Shown here one piece after another: positions 14,199 to 22,903 of a DNA stretch of 64,000 nt (within the stretch, counting starts at the first letter, position 1; every line of letters begins with the position of its first letter). Origin of the DNA: Ideonella sp. Lineage in GTDB: Bacteria; Pseudomonadota; Gammaproteobacteria; Burkholderiales; Burkholderiaceae_C. The translations under genes and the position numbers were made by a program. The notes under the pieces were generated by a model. That model did not search any database and was not told the DNA's origin. It worked only from the letters and a program-made list of their open reading frames with translations. Location: positions 372,001 to 436,000 of the forward strand of contig JABTUY010000005.1 of the NCBI GenBank assembly GCA_015075165.1, read 5' to 3'.

Positions 14199-14999
14199 TC
14201 AGGCGTGCCGTTCGGCCCAGCGCGTGATGATCGCATGCAGCGCGTCGAGCCCGTCGGTCAGTGCAGCGGGCCCGGGCTGCAGGATCAGCGGCGACTTGAT
14301 CTCGTGCAGTTCGCCGTCGCGCACCGCGGGTATCGCGGCGAAGCCGGGCCGCGCCGCCACCTGCCCGGCCCTGAACTTCTTGCCGCACCACGAGCCGATG
14401 ACGATGTCGGGCGCGGCGCGCACGATCTCGTCGGTGTCGGCGACGATGCGTGCGCGGGCCAGGCGCGCGGCGGCGCGCTGCGGGAAGATGTCGTCGCCGC
14501 CGGCGATGTCGATCAGCTCGCTGACCCAGCGGATCGCGCTGATCGCGGGTGAATCCCACTCCTCGAAGTACACCTTCGGCCGGCGCGGCAGCGCGGTCGC
14601 GGCCCGGCGCACCGCATCGAGGTGCGAACGCAGCGTGTCCACATACCGTTGTGCACGATCGGCGACACCGACCATCGCACCGAGCCGCAGCACATAGCCG
14701 AGGATCTGCGGCACCGAGCGGTGGTTGGCGATCCACACCTCGACGCCGGCCTTCACCAGCGCGGCCGCGATGTCGGCCTGGATGTCGGAGAAGCCGATCG
14801 CCAGGTCGGGCTGCAGCGCGAGGATCCTGTCGACCTTGGCGCTGGTGAATGCACTGATCTTGGGTTTTTCCTGCCGCGCCCGCGGTGGCCGCACGGTGAA
14901 GCCCGAGATGCCGACGATGCGCCGCTGCTCGCCGAGCGCGTACAGCACCTCGGTGGGTTCCTCGGTCAGGCAGACGATGCGCTCGGGCAGGGTGCTCAT
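14199..14999 (-). CDS. BtuF-like periplasmic-binding-fold protein without signal peptide
   Basis: A 266-residue protein of the PF01497 binding-protein fold (cobalamin/siderophore type). It begins MSTLPERIVCLTEEPTEVLYALG, followed by IVGISGFTVRPP and LALQPDLAIGFSDIQADIAA, all typical of BtuF relatives. No secretion signal is seen from the ATG at 14999 or from an alternative start at 15050, so it may be cytoplasmic, or a real start may have been missed. Such proteins bind corrinoid or tetrapyrrole ligands. No BtuCD permease or ATPase is adjacent; acuI follows after 18 bp. Confidence 0.7.
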   Translation of the reverse strand: MSTLPERIVCLTEEPTEVLYALGEQRRIVGISGFTVRPPRARQEKPKISAFTSAKVDRILALQPDLAIGFSDIQADIAAALVKAGVEVWIANHRSVPQILGYVLRLGAMVGVADRAQRYVDTLRSHLDAVRRAATALPRRPKVYFEEWDSPAISAIRWVSELIDIAGGDDIFPQRAAARLARARIVADTDEIVRAAPDIVIGSWCGKKFRAGQVAARPGFAAIPAVRDGELHEIKSPLILQPGPAALTDGLDALHAIITRWAERHA

Positions 15000-15066
15000 G
15001 GGTGGTGGATTCTCGGTGCTTCGAGCCTGCAGCTCCGTGACTGTTCTCATCGTCGCGCCGCGCGCC

Positions 15067-15072
15067 TACACT
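15067..15072 (+). promoter_or_regulatory. Candidate -10 element of the CorA-like gene
   Basis: TACACT ends 8 nt before the ATG at 15081 with no Shine-Dalgarno in between, consistent with a leaderless start. Confidence 0.35.
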
Positions 15073-15080
15073 CGCGCGCC

Positions 15081-16745
15081 ATGGATGCGGCGTTGCAATC
15101 GGCTTCGACCGGCCCGGCCGCTTCGCGCGGCGCCGCCTTGCCGCCGCAAGTGCAGCATTTACGGCAGGTGCTGCTGTGGCCGCTGCGGCTGGTGGCGCGC
15201 CAGCGCGGCGACGAGGTGCAGCGCCGGCCGTGGGAGCTGCTCGGTGCCGGCCCATGGCACCGCGTGCTCGACGAGTACACCGGCACGGCCAATCGCTTTC
15301 ACGAGCGGCACTACAACGAGTTCGTCACCTTCCTGCCGTTCGTGCAGCAGTTCCTGTACGGCGAAGGCCGCAACCGCGCGGGCGGGGCGCACGATTCGTC
15401 GATGCACGTGTTCCGCCGCGACGACGTGCGCGCGGTGCGCCTGCTGCCGCGCGTCGACAGCGCGGCGCTGACGCTGCAGGTGGTGCACGTCGATCTGACC
15501 TTCTTCGACGATGTCGACATCGTGCTGCTGAACGTCGAGCTGGCGGCCGACGACCTCGCGCTGCCGCGGGCGCAGGAGGTGCTGTACCGCTTCGGCCGCG
15601 GCTACCCGTCGGCCTGGGACGCGAGCGGCCAGCCGCTGCACGCGATGGCCGGTGTCGAGTGGCTCGATGCCGACGGCCGCGTGCTCGCCAGTTCCGACGC
15701 GCAGGCGCGCGAGGTGTACATGGCGCACGTCAGCGAGCACCGCGCGCCGCGCATCGCCGCGCACTGGGAGTTCCTGCTGCGGCCGCTGGCGCCCGACCAT
15801 TCCGAGCTCGACGGTGCGCTGCGCTACCGCCAGATCGAGTACTACCGGATGCCGCTGATGGCCTACCTCGCGGTCGACGAGCCCGCCGCGCTGACGCGCG
15901 GCGACTTCGTGCGCCTGGGCCTGGTCACCGACGCGGGCGACGACGAGCTGCCGTATGCGGCGCAGCACCTGGCCGACTTCGAGCAGCGGCATTGCTACGA
16001 CCGCTTCTGGTCCGATTCGGGGGCCGCGCCGCGCACGCGCTACCTGTGCTGCGGCCACGCGCTGGTGGTGGTGGGCGACGCGCGGACCGAGTTCTTCCGC
16101 TGCGGCGAGCGCGGCGTGCTGGCGCAGTTTCGCCACCAGCACTTCATGCTGTTCCTGATCGCGCACTTCCAGAAGGCTGCGCTGCTGATCTTCTCCGATC
16201 GTCTGGTCGATGCGCTGAAGCGGCTCGACGTGGCCGACGCCGAGAGCGTGAAGCAGTTCAAACGCGCGATCCGCAACGCGTACGCCGCGTTCCTGCGCTT
16301 CACGCACCGCTACTGGTTCCACGAGATCTCCGAGCAGGCGCAAGTGCGCGCGCTGTTCCGGCTGTGCACCACGCATCTCGGCACCGATGCGCTGTATGCC
16401 GAGGTCAAGGAGCGCATGCACGACATGAACAGCTACCTCGAGGCCGACAGCCTGCGCCGCCAGGCCAACACGGTGGTGCGACTGACCGTGGTGACGATCT
16501 TCGGCCTGATCGGCACCGTGACCACCGGCTTCCTGGGCATGAACCTGCTGGGCATGGCCGAGTCGCCGATGCTCGAGCGCGTGCTGGTGTTCGGCGTCGT
16601 GTTCGCCGCCACCGTCGGACTCACGCTGTACACGATCGGCAAGTCGAAGCGGCTGTCGGACTTTCTCGACGTGATGTCCGAAGAGGGTCTGCCGTGGCGC
16701 GCGCGGCTGGCGGCGCTGGCGCGCGTGTGGGGGCGGCCGCGCTGA
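15081..16745 (+). CDS. Large CorA-like membrane protein
   Basis: A 554-residue protein. Only its end looks familiar: a long soluble region (residues 1 to about 460) is followed by two hydrophobic helices, VVRLTVVTIFGLIGTVTTGFL and VLVFGVVFAATVGLTLYTI, with Gly-Met-Asn at 486-488 directly after the first. Placement of GMN between two C-terminal helices is the signature of CorA-type Mg2+ channels. The soluble part is about twice the length of the usual CorA domain. The sequence before the first helix (KERMHDMNSYLEADSLRRQANTV) resembles the CorA stalk. It may transport Mg2+ or another divalent cation, but the long N-terminus leaves the role open. It diverges from the BtuF-like gene. Confidence 0.6.
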   Translation: MDAALQSASTGPAASRGAALPPQVQHLRQVLLWPLRLVARQRGDEVQRRPWELLGAGPWHRVLDEYTGTANRFHERHYNEFVTFLPFVQQFLYGEGRNRAGGAHDSSMHVFRRDDVRAVRLLPRVDSAALTLQVVHVDLTFFDDVDIVLLNVELAADDLALPRAQEVLYRFGRGYPSAWDASGQPLHAMAGVEWLDADGRVLASSDAQAREVYMAHVSEHRAPRIAAHWEFLLRPLAPDHSELDGALRYRQIEYYRMPLMAYLAVDEPAALTRGDFVRLGLVTDAGDDELPYAAQHLADFEQRHCYDRFWSDSGAAPRTRYLCCGHALVVVGDARTEFFRCGERGVLAQFRHQHFMLFLIAHFQKAALLIFSDRLVDALKRLDVADAESVKQFKRAIRNAYAAFLRFTHRYWFHEISEQAQVRALFRLCTTHLGTDALYAEVKERMHDMNSYLEADSLRRQANTVVRLTVVTIFGLIGTVTTGFLGMNLLGMAESPMLERVLVFGVVFAATVGLTLYTIGKSKRLSDFLDVMSEEGLPWRARLAALARVWGRPR

Positions 16746-16767
16746 CTCGTGCCGCGGTTGCGCTTCA

Positions 16768-17688
16768 TCAGCGGTTGCGCGGGTCGATGGGCAGCGCGAT
16801 GCCGCGCGCGTCGAGCACGCTGGCCACGCTGCCGCGCGTGATCGCGCCGATGATGATCTCGTTGCAGCCGGCGAGTCCGGCGCGCACGCGATTGGTCGAG
16901 CTGAGCTTTTCCGCCACCAGCACCAGCAGCGGCTTGCGCTCACCCGGCAGGCGGCCGAGTTCGCGCGCCTGGTTGCACAGGTCGATGCCGTCGCTGCCAT
17001 CGGCATCGGACCACGCGAGGTCGACGAACACAGCGGCGAACGGCCACGGCGCCGGCAACTCGGGCAACTGCGACATCGCGTGTACCGCGAACCCGAACGC
17101 CGTGAGTTGCGTGCACAGCGGGCTGGCGCCTGCATCGACCGGACAGACCACCAGCACGGCCGGCGCTGCGGCCGGCGTGCTCGCGGCGATCGCGGCCGGT
17201 GGTGTTGCCGCAGCGAGTGCAGCCGTCGGGCGCGATGGGGCCGCTGCCGGTGCGGCTGTCGGCGCCGCATCGCCTGCTTCTTGGGCAGCGGGCGTCGCGG
17301 GCGCTGCGACCACTGCCGCAACGGGCGGCAGCTCGCGCAGCACCGGCTCGCTGAGCGTGGTGGCGAAGCCGGTCGTGTCGCCCGCGTCGGAGGCATTGCG
17401 CATGCGATCGCGCCGTACCTGCGCACGCCGCGCGGCGCGCTGTGCCGCGCGCTCGGCCTCGGGGCCGGCAGGGTCGGCGGGTGCGGCCTGCGGTTGCTGT
17501 TGCGGCGGCTGTGGATCGGAGACGATCAACCCCTCGAACCCGACCGGCGTGGTTTCGATCACCTCGGGCAGCGGGATCTCGAGGTTGCGCAGCGTGATCG
17601 TCACCGGCGGCGGAGCGTCGGCCGGCTTGGACTTGGCCGCGCCGGGCCTGGGCAGCTTGCCGGGTTGGGTGCGGCGTGGTCGGTTCAC
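16768..17688 (-). CDS. Proline/alanine-rich protein with degenerate receiver domain
   Basis: A 306-residue protein. Residues 1 to about 180 are low complexity: basic, then glutamine/proline/alanine-rich, with TITLRNLEIPLPEVIETTP at about 30-48. From about residue 180 a CheY-like fold appears: LVVCPVDAGASPLCTQL, then FAAVFVDLAWSDADGSDGID, where an Asp occupies the phospho-acceptor place, then RKPLLVLVAE. The acidic pair after strand 1 and the C-terminal Lys of active receivers are not evident, so phosphorylation is doubtful. The start is the GTG at 17688, just after the stop of the amidohydrolase gene, so the two are probably co-transcribed. Function unknown. Confidence 0.55.
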   Translation of the reverse strand: MNRPRRTQPGKLPRPGAAKSKPADAPPPVTITLRNLEIPLPEVIETTPVGFEGLIVSDPQPPQQQPQAAPADPAGPEAERAAQRAARRAQVRRDRMRNASDAGDTTGFATTLSEPVLRELPPVAAVVAAPATPAAQEAGDAAPTAAPAAAPSRPTAALAAATPPAAIAASTPAAAPAVLVVCPVDAGASPLCTQLTAFGFAVHAMSQLPELPAPWPFAAVFVDLAWSDADGSDGIDLCNQARELGRLPGERKPLLVLVAEKLSSTNRVRAGLAGCNEIIIGAITRGSVASVLDARGIALPIDPRNR

Positions 17689-17695
17689 GTCGATG

Positions 17696-18892
17696 TCAGG
17701 TAGCCTGGCGATCGAGGTAGGTCTCGGCGATGCGTACCCAGTAGCTCGCGCCGGTGGGCAGCACACGGTCGTTGAAATCGTACCCCGGGTTGTGCACCAT
17801 GCAGCCACCCTCGCTGCCGACGCCGTTGCCGATGAAGACGTAGCAGCCCGGCACCTGCTCGAGGAAGAACGCGAAGTCTTCGCTTCCGGTCACCGGTTCG
17901 GCGTTGGCGAGCAGGCCTTCGGCACCGAGCCAGTCGGTGACCACGCGCTGGCAGAACGCGCTCTGCTGCGGATGGTTGTACAGCATCGGGTAGCGGCGCT
18001 GGTATTCCACCTCGGCGCTGGCGCCGTACACCGCGGCCTGCGTGTTCGCGATCTCGGTGATACGCTGCTGCAGCAGGTCGCGCACCGCGGGCTTGTACGC
18101 GCGCACCGTGAGCCTGAGCTTGGCCTCGCCGGGGATCACGTTCGGCGCGTCGCCGGCCAGGAAGGCGCCGACGGTGACCACGCCCATTTCCAGCGGTGGC
18201 ACGTTGCGCGAGACGACAGTCTGCAGCGCCATCACGATGCTCGACGCGGCCACCACCGGGTCCACCGCCACGTGCGGCATCGCGCCGTGGCCGCCCTTGC
18301 CGCGCACGGTGATCAGGCAGGTGTCGGAGCTGGCCAGCGCCGGGCCGGGCACGATCGAGAACCGCCCCTCGGGCAGGCCCGGCATGTTGTGCATGCCGAA
18401 CATCGCCTCGCATGGGAACAGCTTCAGGAAGCCGTCGTCGAGCATGCGCTTGGCGCCGGCCTGGCCTTCCTCGGCGGGCTGGAACACCAGGTGCAGGTGG
18501 CCGTCGAAGCGGCGCGTCGCGGCCAGGTGGCGCGCCGCGGCCAGCAGCATCGCGGTGTGGCCGTCGTGGCCGCAGGCGTGCATCTTGCCGAACACCTTGC
18601 TCGCCCACGGCTTGTTGCTGGTCTCGGCGATCGGCAGCGCGTCCATGTCGGCGCGCAGGCCCACGTGGCGCGGCGAGTTGCCCACGCGCAGCGTGCCGAC
18701 CACGCCGGTGCCGCCGAGGCCGCGGTGCACCTCGTAGCCCCAGCGCTGCAGCCGCTCGGCCACCAGGTCGGCGGTGGCGTGCTCTTCGTAGGCCAGCTCG
18801 GGGTTGGCGTGGATCTGGCGCCGCAGCGCCACCATCTCGTTTTCGTGCTCGCGGATCTCGTCGAGCGCGGGCAGCGGCAGCGGTGCGTTCAT
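17696..18892 (-). CDS. M20-family amidohydrolase (hippurate hydrolase-like)
   Basis: A 398-residue metallo-amidohydrolase of the M20D family, which deacylates N-acyl amino acids (hippurate, N-acetyl amino acids or IAA conjugates). Metal-site motifs are present: GLRADMDALPI, MHACGHDGH, FQPAEEG, GMHNMPG, and near the end GSEDFAFF with the last ligand His in GGCMVHNP. The ATG at 18892 has a perfect AAGGAGG 7 nt upstream. The length is normal, with no signal peptide, so it should act in the cytoplasm. The receiver-like gene follows after 7 bp. Confidence 0.9.
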   Translation of the reverse strand: MNAPLPLPALDEIREHENEMVALRRQIHANPELAYEEHATADLVAERLQRWGYEVHRGLGGTGVVGTLRVGNSPRHVGLRADMDALPIAETSNKPWASKVFGKMHACGHDGHTAMLLAAARHLAATRRFDGHLHLVFQPAEEGQAGAKRMLDDGFLKLFPCEAMFGMHNMPGLPEGRFSIVPGPALASSDTCLITVRGKGGHGAMPHVAVDPVVAASSIVMALQTVVSRNVPPLEMGVVTVGAFLAGDAPNVIPGEAKLRLTVRAYKPAVRDLLQQRITEIANTQAAVYGASAEVEYQRRYPMLYNHPQQSAFCQRVVTDWLGAEGLLANAEPVTGSEDFAFFLEQVPGCYVFIGNGVGSEGGCMVHNPGYDFNDRVLPTGASYWVRIAETYLDRQAT

Positions 18893-19055
18893 CGGGGCCT
18901 CCTTGGTCGGTGTCCGTCGGGTGCGATCGACGCCGCTCGGCGCAGAGCCGTGCGCCGAGCGCCCAGGCGGCATGGTAGCCGCAGCCACGCGCAGGCGCGT
19001 CCCGATGCGGTGGTGCAAGATCGCACCCGTGCCACGTTGCGCGAGGGTCTGTTCG

Positions 19056-20150
19056 ATGCCAGCCAAACCTCCGTTTCGTGCCGATCAGGTCGGCAGCCTG
19101 CTGCGTCCGGCCGAGCTCGCCGCGCTGCGGGCGCGCTGCAAGCGTGGCGAGCTGAGCGCCGCCGCGCTGCGCGAGGCCGAAGATCGTGCGATCGTCGACG
19201 CGGTGCGGCGCCAGGAACAGATTGGCCTGCAGGCGGTGACCGACGGCGAGTTTCGCCGCGACTGGTGGCACCTGGATTTCCTGTCGCAGCTCGACGGCGT
19301 GACCGTCAAGGCCAACGAAGGCGAGAAGTTCAAGGTGGCGGGCCAGGAGCAGCCGCCGATCGCCACGGTGACCGGCCGCGTCGGCTGTCCGGCGCCGATC
19401 ATGGTCGACGACTTCGCGTTCCTGAAGGCGCACACCGCGCGCACGCCGAAGATGACGATCCCGTCGCCGTCGATGCTGCACCTGCGCGGCGGCCGCGCGG
19501 CGATCGATGCCGCGGTGTACCCGGAGCTCGACGCGTTCTGGTCCGACGTCGCCGCGGCCTATCGCCTGGCGATCGCGCAGCTGGCTGCGGCCGGCTGCCG
19601 TTACCTGCAGCTCGACGACATCACGTTCGCCTACCTGTGCGACCCGCGCATCCAGGACAACTGCCGCCGCAACGGTGACGACCCGTCGACGCTGCCACGG
19701 CGCTATGCCGACACCATCAACGCCGCGCTGCGCGACCGGCCGGCCGACATGGCGGTGACGATCCACACCTGCCGCGGCAACTTCAAGAGCGCCTGGGTCG
19801 CCGAGGGCGGCTACGACCCGGTGGTCGAGGCGATGTTCTCGGCCGACGTCGACGGCTACTTCATGGAGTTCGACAGCGCGCGCGCCGGTGGTTTCGAGCC
19901 GCTGCGCCGGTTGCCGCGCGGCAAGAAGGTGGTGCTCGGCCTGGTGACCACCAAGGTCGGTGCACTGGAGAGCAAGGACGACCTCAAGCGCCGCATCGAC
20001 GAGGCTGCGCATTGCGTGCCGCTGGAGAACCTGTGCCTGTCGCCGCAATGCGGCTTCTCGAGCACGCACCACGGCAACGCGCTGTCGGTCGATGACCAGT
20101 GGCGCAAGCTCGAGCGCGTGGTCGAGGTGGCCGGCGAGGTGTGGGGTTGA
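19056..20150 (+). CDS. MetE C-terminal-like (cobalamin-independent methionine synthase family) protein
   Basis: A 364-residue TIM-barrel protein matching the C-terminal catalytic half of MetE; the YxjG/YxjH group has this stand-alone length. It starts MPAKPPFRADQVGSLLRPAE, the usual N-terminus. Conserved pieces are VTDGEFRRDWWHLDF, QLDDITFAYLCD, TIHTCRGN (His and Cys of the zinc site) and LCLSPQCGFSS (third zinc ligand Cys). Relatives transfer methyl groups from folates or other donors to thiols; the donor here is unknown. The hydrolase gene downstream overlaps its stop codon, implying an operon. Confidence 0.85.
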   Translation: MPAKPPFRADQVGSLLRPAELAALRARCKRGELSAAALREAEDRAIVDAVRRQEQIGLQAVTDGEFRRDWWHLDFLSQLDGVTVKANEGEKFKVAGQEQPPIATVTGRVGCPAPIMVDDFAFLKAHTARTPKMTIPSPSMLHLRGGRAAIDAAVYPELDAFWSDVAAAYRLAIAQLAAAGCRYLQLDDITFAYLCDPRIQDNCRRNGDDPSTLPRRYADTINAALRDRPADMAVTIHTCRGNFKSAWVAEGGYDPVVEAMFSADVDGYFMEFDSARAGGFEPLRRLPRGKKVVLGLVTTKVGALESKDDLKRRIDEAAHCVPLENLCLSPQCGFSSTHHGNALSVDDQWRKLERVVEVAGEVWG

Positions 20151-21157
20151 CCGTCGCGCCGGCCGCCAACGGCTGGGCGACCTGCTTGGTCGTCAGCGGC
20201 AACCTGCTGAACCTGGCGCTGCCCGGCCGCGCGTTCTACGCCAACCAGGAGCCGCTCGGCAACGCCGAGTACGACCAGAAGACGCGATGGCTGGGCGCGA
20301 TGTTCGAGCGGCTGAACGCCGACGTGCTCGGCGTGCAGGAGGTCTGGGACGAGGCGGCGCTGAAGGCGGCGGTCGCGCGCAGCGGCCTGCGCTACACCCA
20401 CGTGCTGGCGCCGGGCACCGAGCACGGCGCCAGCGGCACGCCGCGCGTCGGACTGGTGACGCGCCTGGCGCTCGAATCGGTGGACAGCGTGGCGGCGTTC
20501 GACCCGCACGACGGCGTGACGGTGCCCGAGCTCGGCGTGCACGCGCGCTTCGAACGCCCGGTGCTGGTGGCACGGCTGCGCCTGAAGCACGGCCAGCCGC
20601 TGCACGTGCTGGTGGCGCACCTGAAATCGAAGCGCCCGAAGTTCCTGCAGACCGACGACGGCGAACCGCTCGAGGATCGCGACGATCCGCTGGTGGCCAC
20701 GCGCGCCACGCTGCGCTCGCTGCTGATGCGCGCCGCCGAGGCCGCGGCGCTGCGCCGCATCGTGATCGGCGTGCTGCAGCGCACGCGCGAGCCGCTGCTG
20801 CTGCTGGGCGACCTGAACGACGCGCCGCACGCTGCCACCAGCCAGCTGATCGCCGCCACCGGTGCCGCGGCGCACGACCGCGAGGCGCGCGACGTGGCGC
20901 TGTACCACGCGCCCGACGTGCAGTCCGAGCCCGGCCTGCGGCGCGACCTGGGCTACTCGCACGTCTACCAGGGCTGGCCCGACACGCTCGACCAGGTGTG
21001 GGTGAGCGAGGAGTTCGTGGCCGAATCGCGCCATGCGATCGGCGACGTGCGTCGCGTCGAGTACTTCAACGATCACCTGCACGAGGGCCGCGAGCGCTGG
21101 CGCAGCGACCACGGCTTCGTGCGCGCGCTGCTGCGACTGCGGTTGCCGCCGGGCTGA
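20147..21157 (+). CDS. Endonuclease/exonuclease/phosphatase-fold protein
   Basis: A protein of about 336 residues with the EEP (DNase I-like) fold. The Asn-containing strand VSGNLLNLALP, the catalytic Glu in DVLGVQEVWD, HLKSKRPKF, the Asp/Asn pair LLLLGDLNDAPH and the closing SDHGFV match the family's metal-phosphoesterase site. The start chosen is the TTG at 20147, which overlaps the upstream stop (TTGA) with GAGG 7 nt before it; a GTG at 20141 is an alternative. There is no signal peptide. Substrates in this fold range from nucleic acids to phospholipids, so the target is undetermined. Confidence 0.75.
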   Translation: MTVAPAANGWATCLVVSGNLLNLALPGRAFYANQEPLGNAEYDQKTRWLGAMFERLNADVLGVQEVWDEAALKAAVARSGLRYTHVLAPGTEHGASGTPRVGLVTRLALESVDSVAAFDPHDGVTVPELGVHARFERPVLVARLRLKHGQPLHVLVAHLKSKRPKFLQTDDGEPLEDRDDPLVATRATLRSLLMRAAEAAALRRIVIGVLQRTREPLLLLGDLNDAPHAATSQLIAATGAAAHDREARDVALYHAPDVQSEPGLRRDLGYSHVYQGWPDTLDQVWVSEEFVAESRHAIGDVRRVEYFNDHLHEGRERWRSDHGFVRALLRLRLPPG

Positions 21158-21223
21158 ACACCACAGGCCGCGCCTGCGAGCGGCCTGAGATCGCCACCGG
21201 CCGCGAGCCTGCGGCAGCAGCCT

Positions 21224-22324
21224 TCAGGCCACGGCACCGAGCGCGCGGGCTCCCGCCGTCGTATCGCGCGCGGGGGCGGCTGGCGGCACCGCGCTTGCCG
21301 ATGCAGCCGGCGCGAGCAGACCGAACAGGTCTTTCGGGTCGCGCTGCGTCGGCACCAGATGCGTCGGCGTGCCGAGGCCGAGTTCGAGCGCGCTCGCGTG
21401 CAGCCAGCGCAGCGCCGCGAAATCCTCGAGCGCGAAGCCGACCGAGTCGAACACCGTCCAGCGGCGATCGTCGCGCCGGCCCGGCGCCGCGCCCGCCAGC
21501 ACCTGCCACAGCTCGGTGACCGCGAACGACGGCGGCAGCTGCTGGATGTCGCCCTCCAGGCGCGTCTGCGGCTCGTACTCGACCACCACGTGCGCCTGGC
21601 GCAGCACGTCGGGGTGCAGCTCGGTCTTGCCCGGGCAATCGCCGCCGACGGCGTTGACGTGCGCGCCGGGCGCCAGCATGTCCGGCGTGACGATGGTGGC
21701 GCGCGTCTTGTCGGCGGTGGCGGTGGTGACGATGTCGGCCTCACGCGCCGCATCGGCCGCGCTGGCGCACGGCGTCAGCGCGAGGCCGCTCATGTGGCGC
21801 AGGTTGCGCTGCAGCTTCGCGGTGGCGGCGGGGTCGATGTCGAACAGGCGGATCTCGCGCACGCCCAGCAGGTGGTGGAACGCCAGCGCCTGGAACTCGG
21901 CCTGCGCGCCGTTGCCGATCAGGGCCATCGTGCGGCAGCCCGGCCGCGCCATCACGCGCGCCGCGAGCGCCGAGGTGGCGGCGGTGCGCAGCGCGGTGGT
22001 CAGCGTCAGCTCGCTGAGCAGCAGCGGCGCGCCGGTGGCGACGTCGGCGAGCACGCCGAACGCCATCACGGTGGGCAGGCCGGCGCGGGTGTTGGCCGGG
22101 TGGCCGTTAACGTACTTGAAGCTGTAGCGCGTGGCATCGGCGATCGGCATCAGCTCGATCACGCCGTCGCGCGAGTGGCTGGCCACGCGCGCGCTCTTGT
22201 CGAACGCGTGCCAGCGGCGGAAGTCGGCCTCGATGGCGTCGGACAGACGGCGCAGCGCACCGGCCACGCCTTGCGCGCGCACGATCTGCGCCACGTCGCG
22301 GGGGCTGAGCAGCAGGGTGTTCAT
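21224..22324 (-). CDS. ocd: Ornithine cyclodeaminase family protein
   Basis: A 366-residue mu-crystallin/ornithine cyclodeaminase family enzyme (the true OCD converts L-ornithine to proline and ammonia with NAD+). Family features include KYVNGHPANTRAGLPTVMAFG, LTTALRTAATSALAARVMA, the Rossmann loop ALIGNGAQAEFQALAF and VNAVGGDCPGKTELHP. That last segment carries the Asp typical of OCD itself. The final 30 residues are alanine/proline-rich and dispensable-looking. It diverges from an Lrp/AsnC regulator, 122 bp away, which probably controls it in response to an amino acid. Confidence 0.85.
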   Translation of the reverse strand: MNTLLLSPRDVAQIVRAQGVAGALRRLSDAIEADFRRWHAFDKSARVASHSRDGVIELMPIADATRYSFKYVNGHPANTRAGLPTVMAFGVLADVATGAPLLLSELTLTTALRTAATSALAARVMARPGCRTMALIGNGAQAEFQALAFHHLLGVREIRLFDIDPAATAKLQRNLRHMSGLALTPCASAADAAREADIVTTATADKTRATIVTPDMLAPGAHVNAVGGDCPGKTELHPDVLRQAHVVVEYEPQTRLEGDIQQLPPSFAVTELWQVLAGAAPGRRDDRRWTVFDSVGFALEDFAALRWLHASALELGLGTPTHLVPTQRDPKDLFGLLAPAASASAVPPAAPARDTTAGARALGAVA

Positions 22325-22410
22325 CGGATGCAGCCGGTTCCTTTGGTCGCATTGTTCGAGCGACCGCGTTCAAGCAAAAGCATCAACAACGCATCGAATC
22401 GCGCGGTTAG

Positions 22411-22439
22411 TTGACATTTCGGCAGGGTGCATTGACACT
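22411..22439 (+). promoter_or_regulatory. Candidate promoter of the Lrp/AsnC gene
   Basis: A consensus -35 TTGACA at 22411-22416 and a weak -10 GACACT at 22434-22439 are 17 bp apart. The hexamer ends 7 nt before the ATG at 22447. The surrounding 22325-22446 interval is AT-rich for this genome and must also hold the divergent ocd promoter and the regulator's operator. Confidence 0.45.
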
Positions 22440-22446
22440 TTGCTGC

Positions 22447-22872
22447 ATGGACTCGCTCGACCACCGGCTGGTCGGCCTGCTGCGCAGCAACGCGCGCAGC
22501 ACGGTGGCCACGCTGGCGCACCAGCTCGGCGTGTCGCGCGGCACGGTGAAGAACCGCATCACGCGGCTCGAAGACAGCGGCGTGATCACCGGCTACACGG
22601 TGCGGCTCAAACCCGACACGCAGCCCAACGAGATCAAGGCGTGGACCAGCATCGCGGTCGAAGGCAACCAGATGCGCAAGGTGATCGCCGCGCTGCTCGG
22701 CGAGCCCGGCGTGGCCGCGGTGCACGACACCAACGGCCGCTGGGATCTTCTGGCCGAGATCCGCTCGTCGAATCTCACCGAGCTCGGCCAGGTGCTCGAG
22801 CGGCTGCGGCTGATCAAGGGCATCGGCGCCACCGAGACCAGCATCCACCTGACGACGTACAAAGCCAGTTGA
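22447..22872 (+). CDS. Lrp/AsnC family transcriptional regulator
   Basis: A 141-residue regulator. The N-terminal helix-turn-helix is visible as LLRSNARSTVATLAHQLGVSRGTVKNRITRLEDSGVI (residues 9-45). A RAM/AsnC ligand-binding ferredoxin-like domain follows, with EPGVAAVHDTNGRWDLLAEI. It is slightly shorter than Lrp. The ATG at 22447 (MDSLDHRLV) is the family start. It diverges from ocd, so it most likely senses an amino acid such as ornithine or arginine and regulates ocd and itself. Confidence 0.9.
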   Translation: MDSLDHRLVGLLRSNARSTVATLAHQLGVSRGTVKNRITRLEDSGVITGYTVRLKPDTQPNEIKAWTSIAVEGNQMRKVIAALLGEPGVAAVHDTNGRWDLLAEIRSSNLTELGQVLERLRLIKGIGATETSIHLTTYKAS

Positions 22873-22883
22873 GGCCCTCCGAA

Positions 22884-22896
22884 GCGCCTTCGGCGC
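22884..22896. terminator. Short GC hairpin between convergent genes
   Basis: GCGCC, TTC, GGCGC at 22884-22896 sits between the convergent Lrp and diguanylate cyclase genes. There is no T-tract, so the terminator role is a guess. Confidence 0.25.
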
Positions 22897-22903
22897 CGGG
22901 GTG

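Noticed and set aside
15176-19678. A 1500-residue plus-strand open frame spanning several genes
   Set aside because: It crosses the CorA-like, receiver-like, amidohydrolase and MetE-like genes in other frames and has no recognisable domain.
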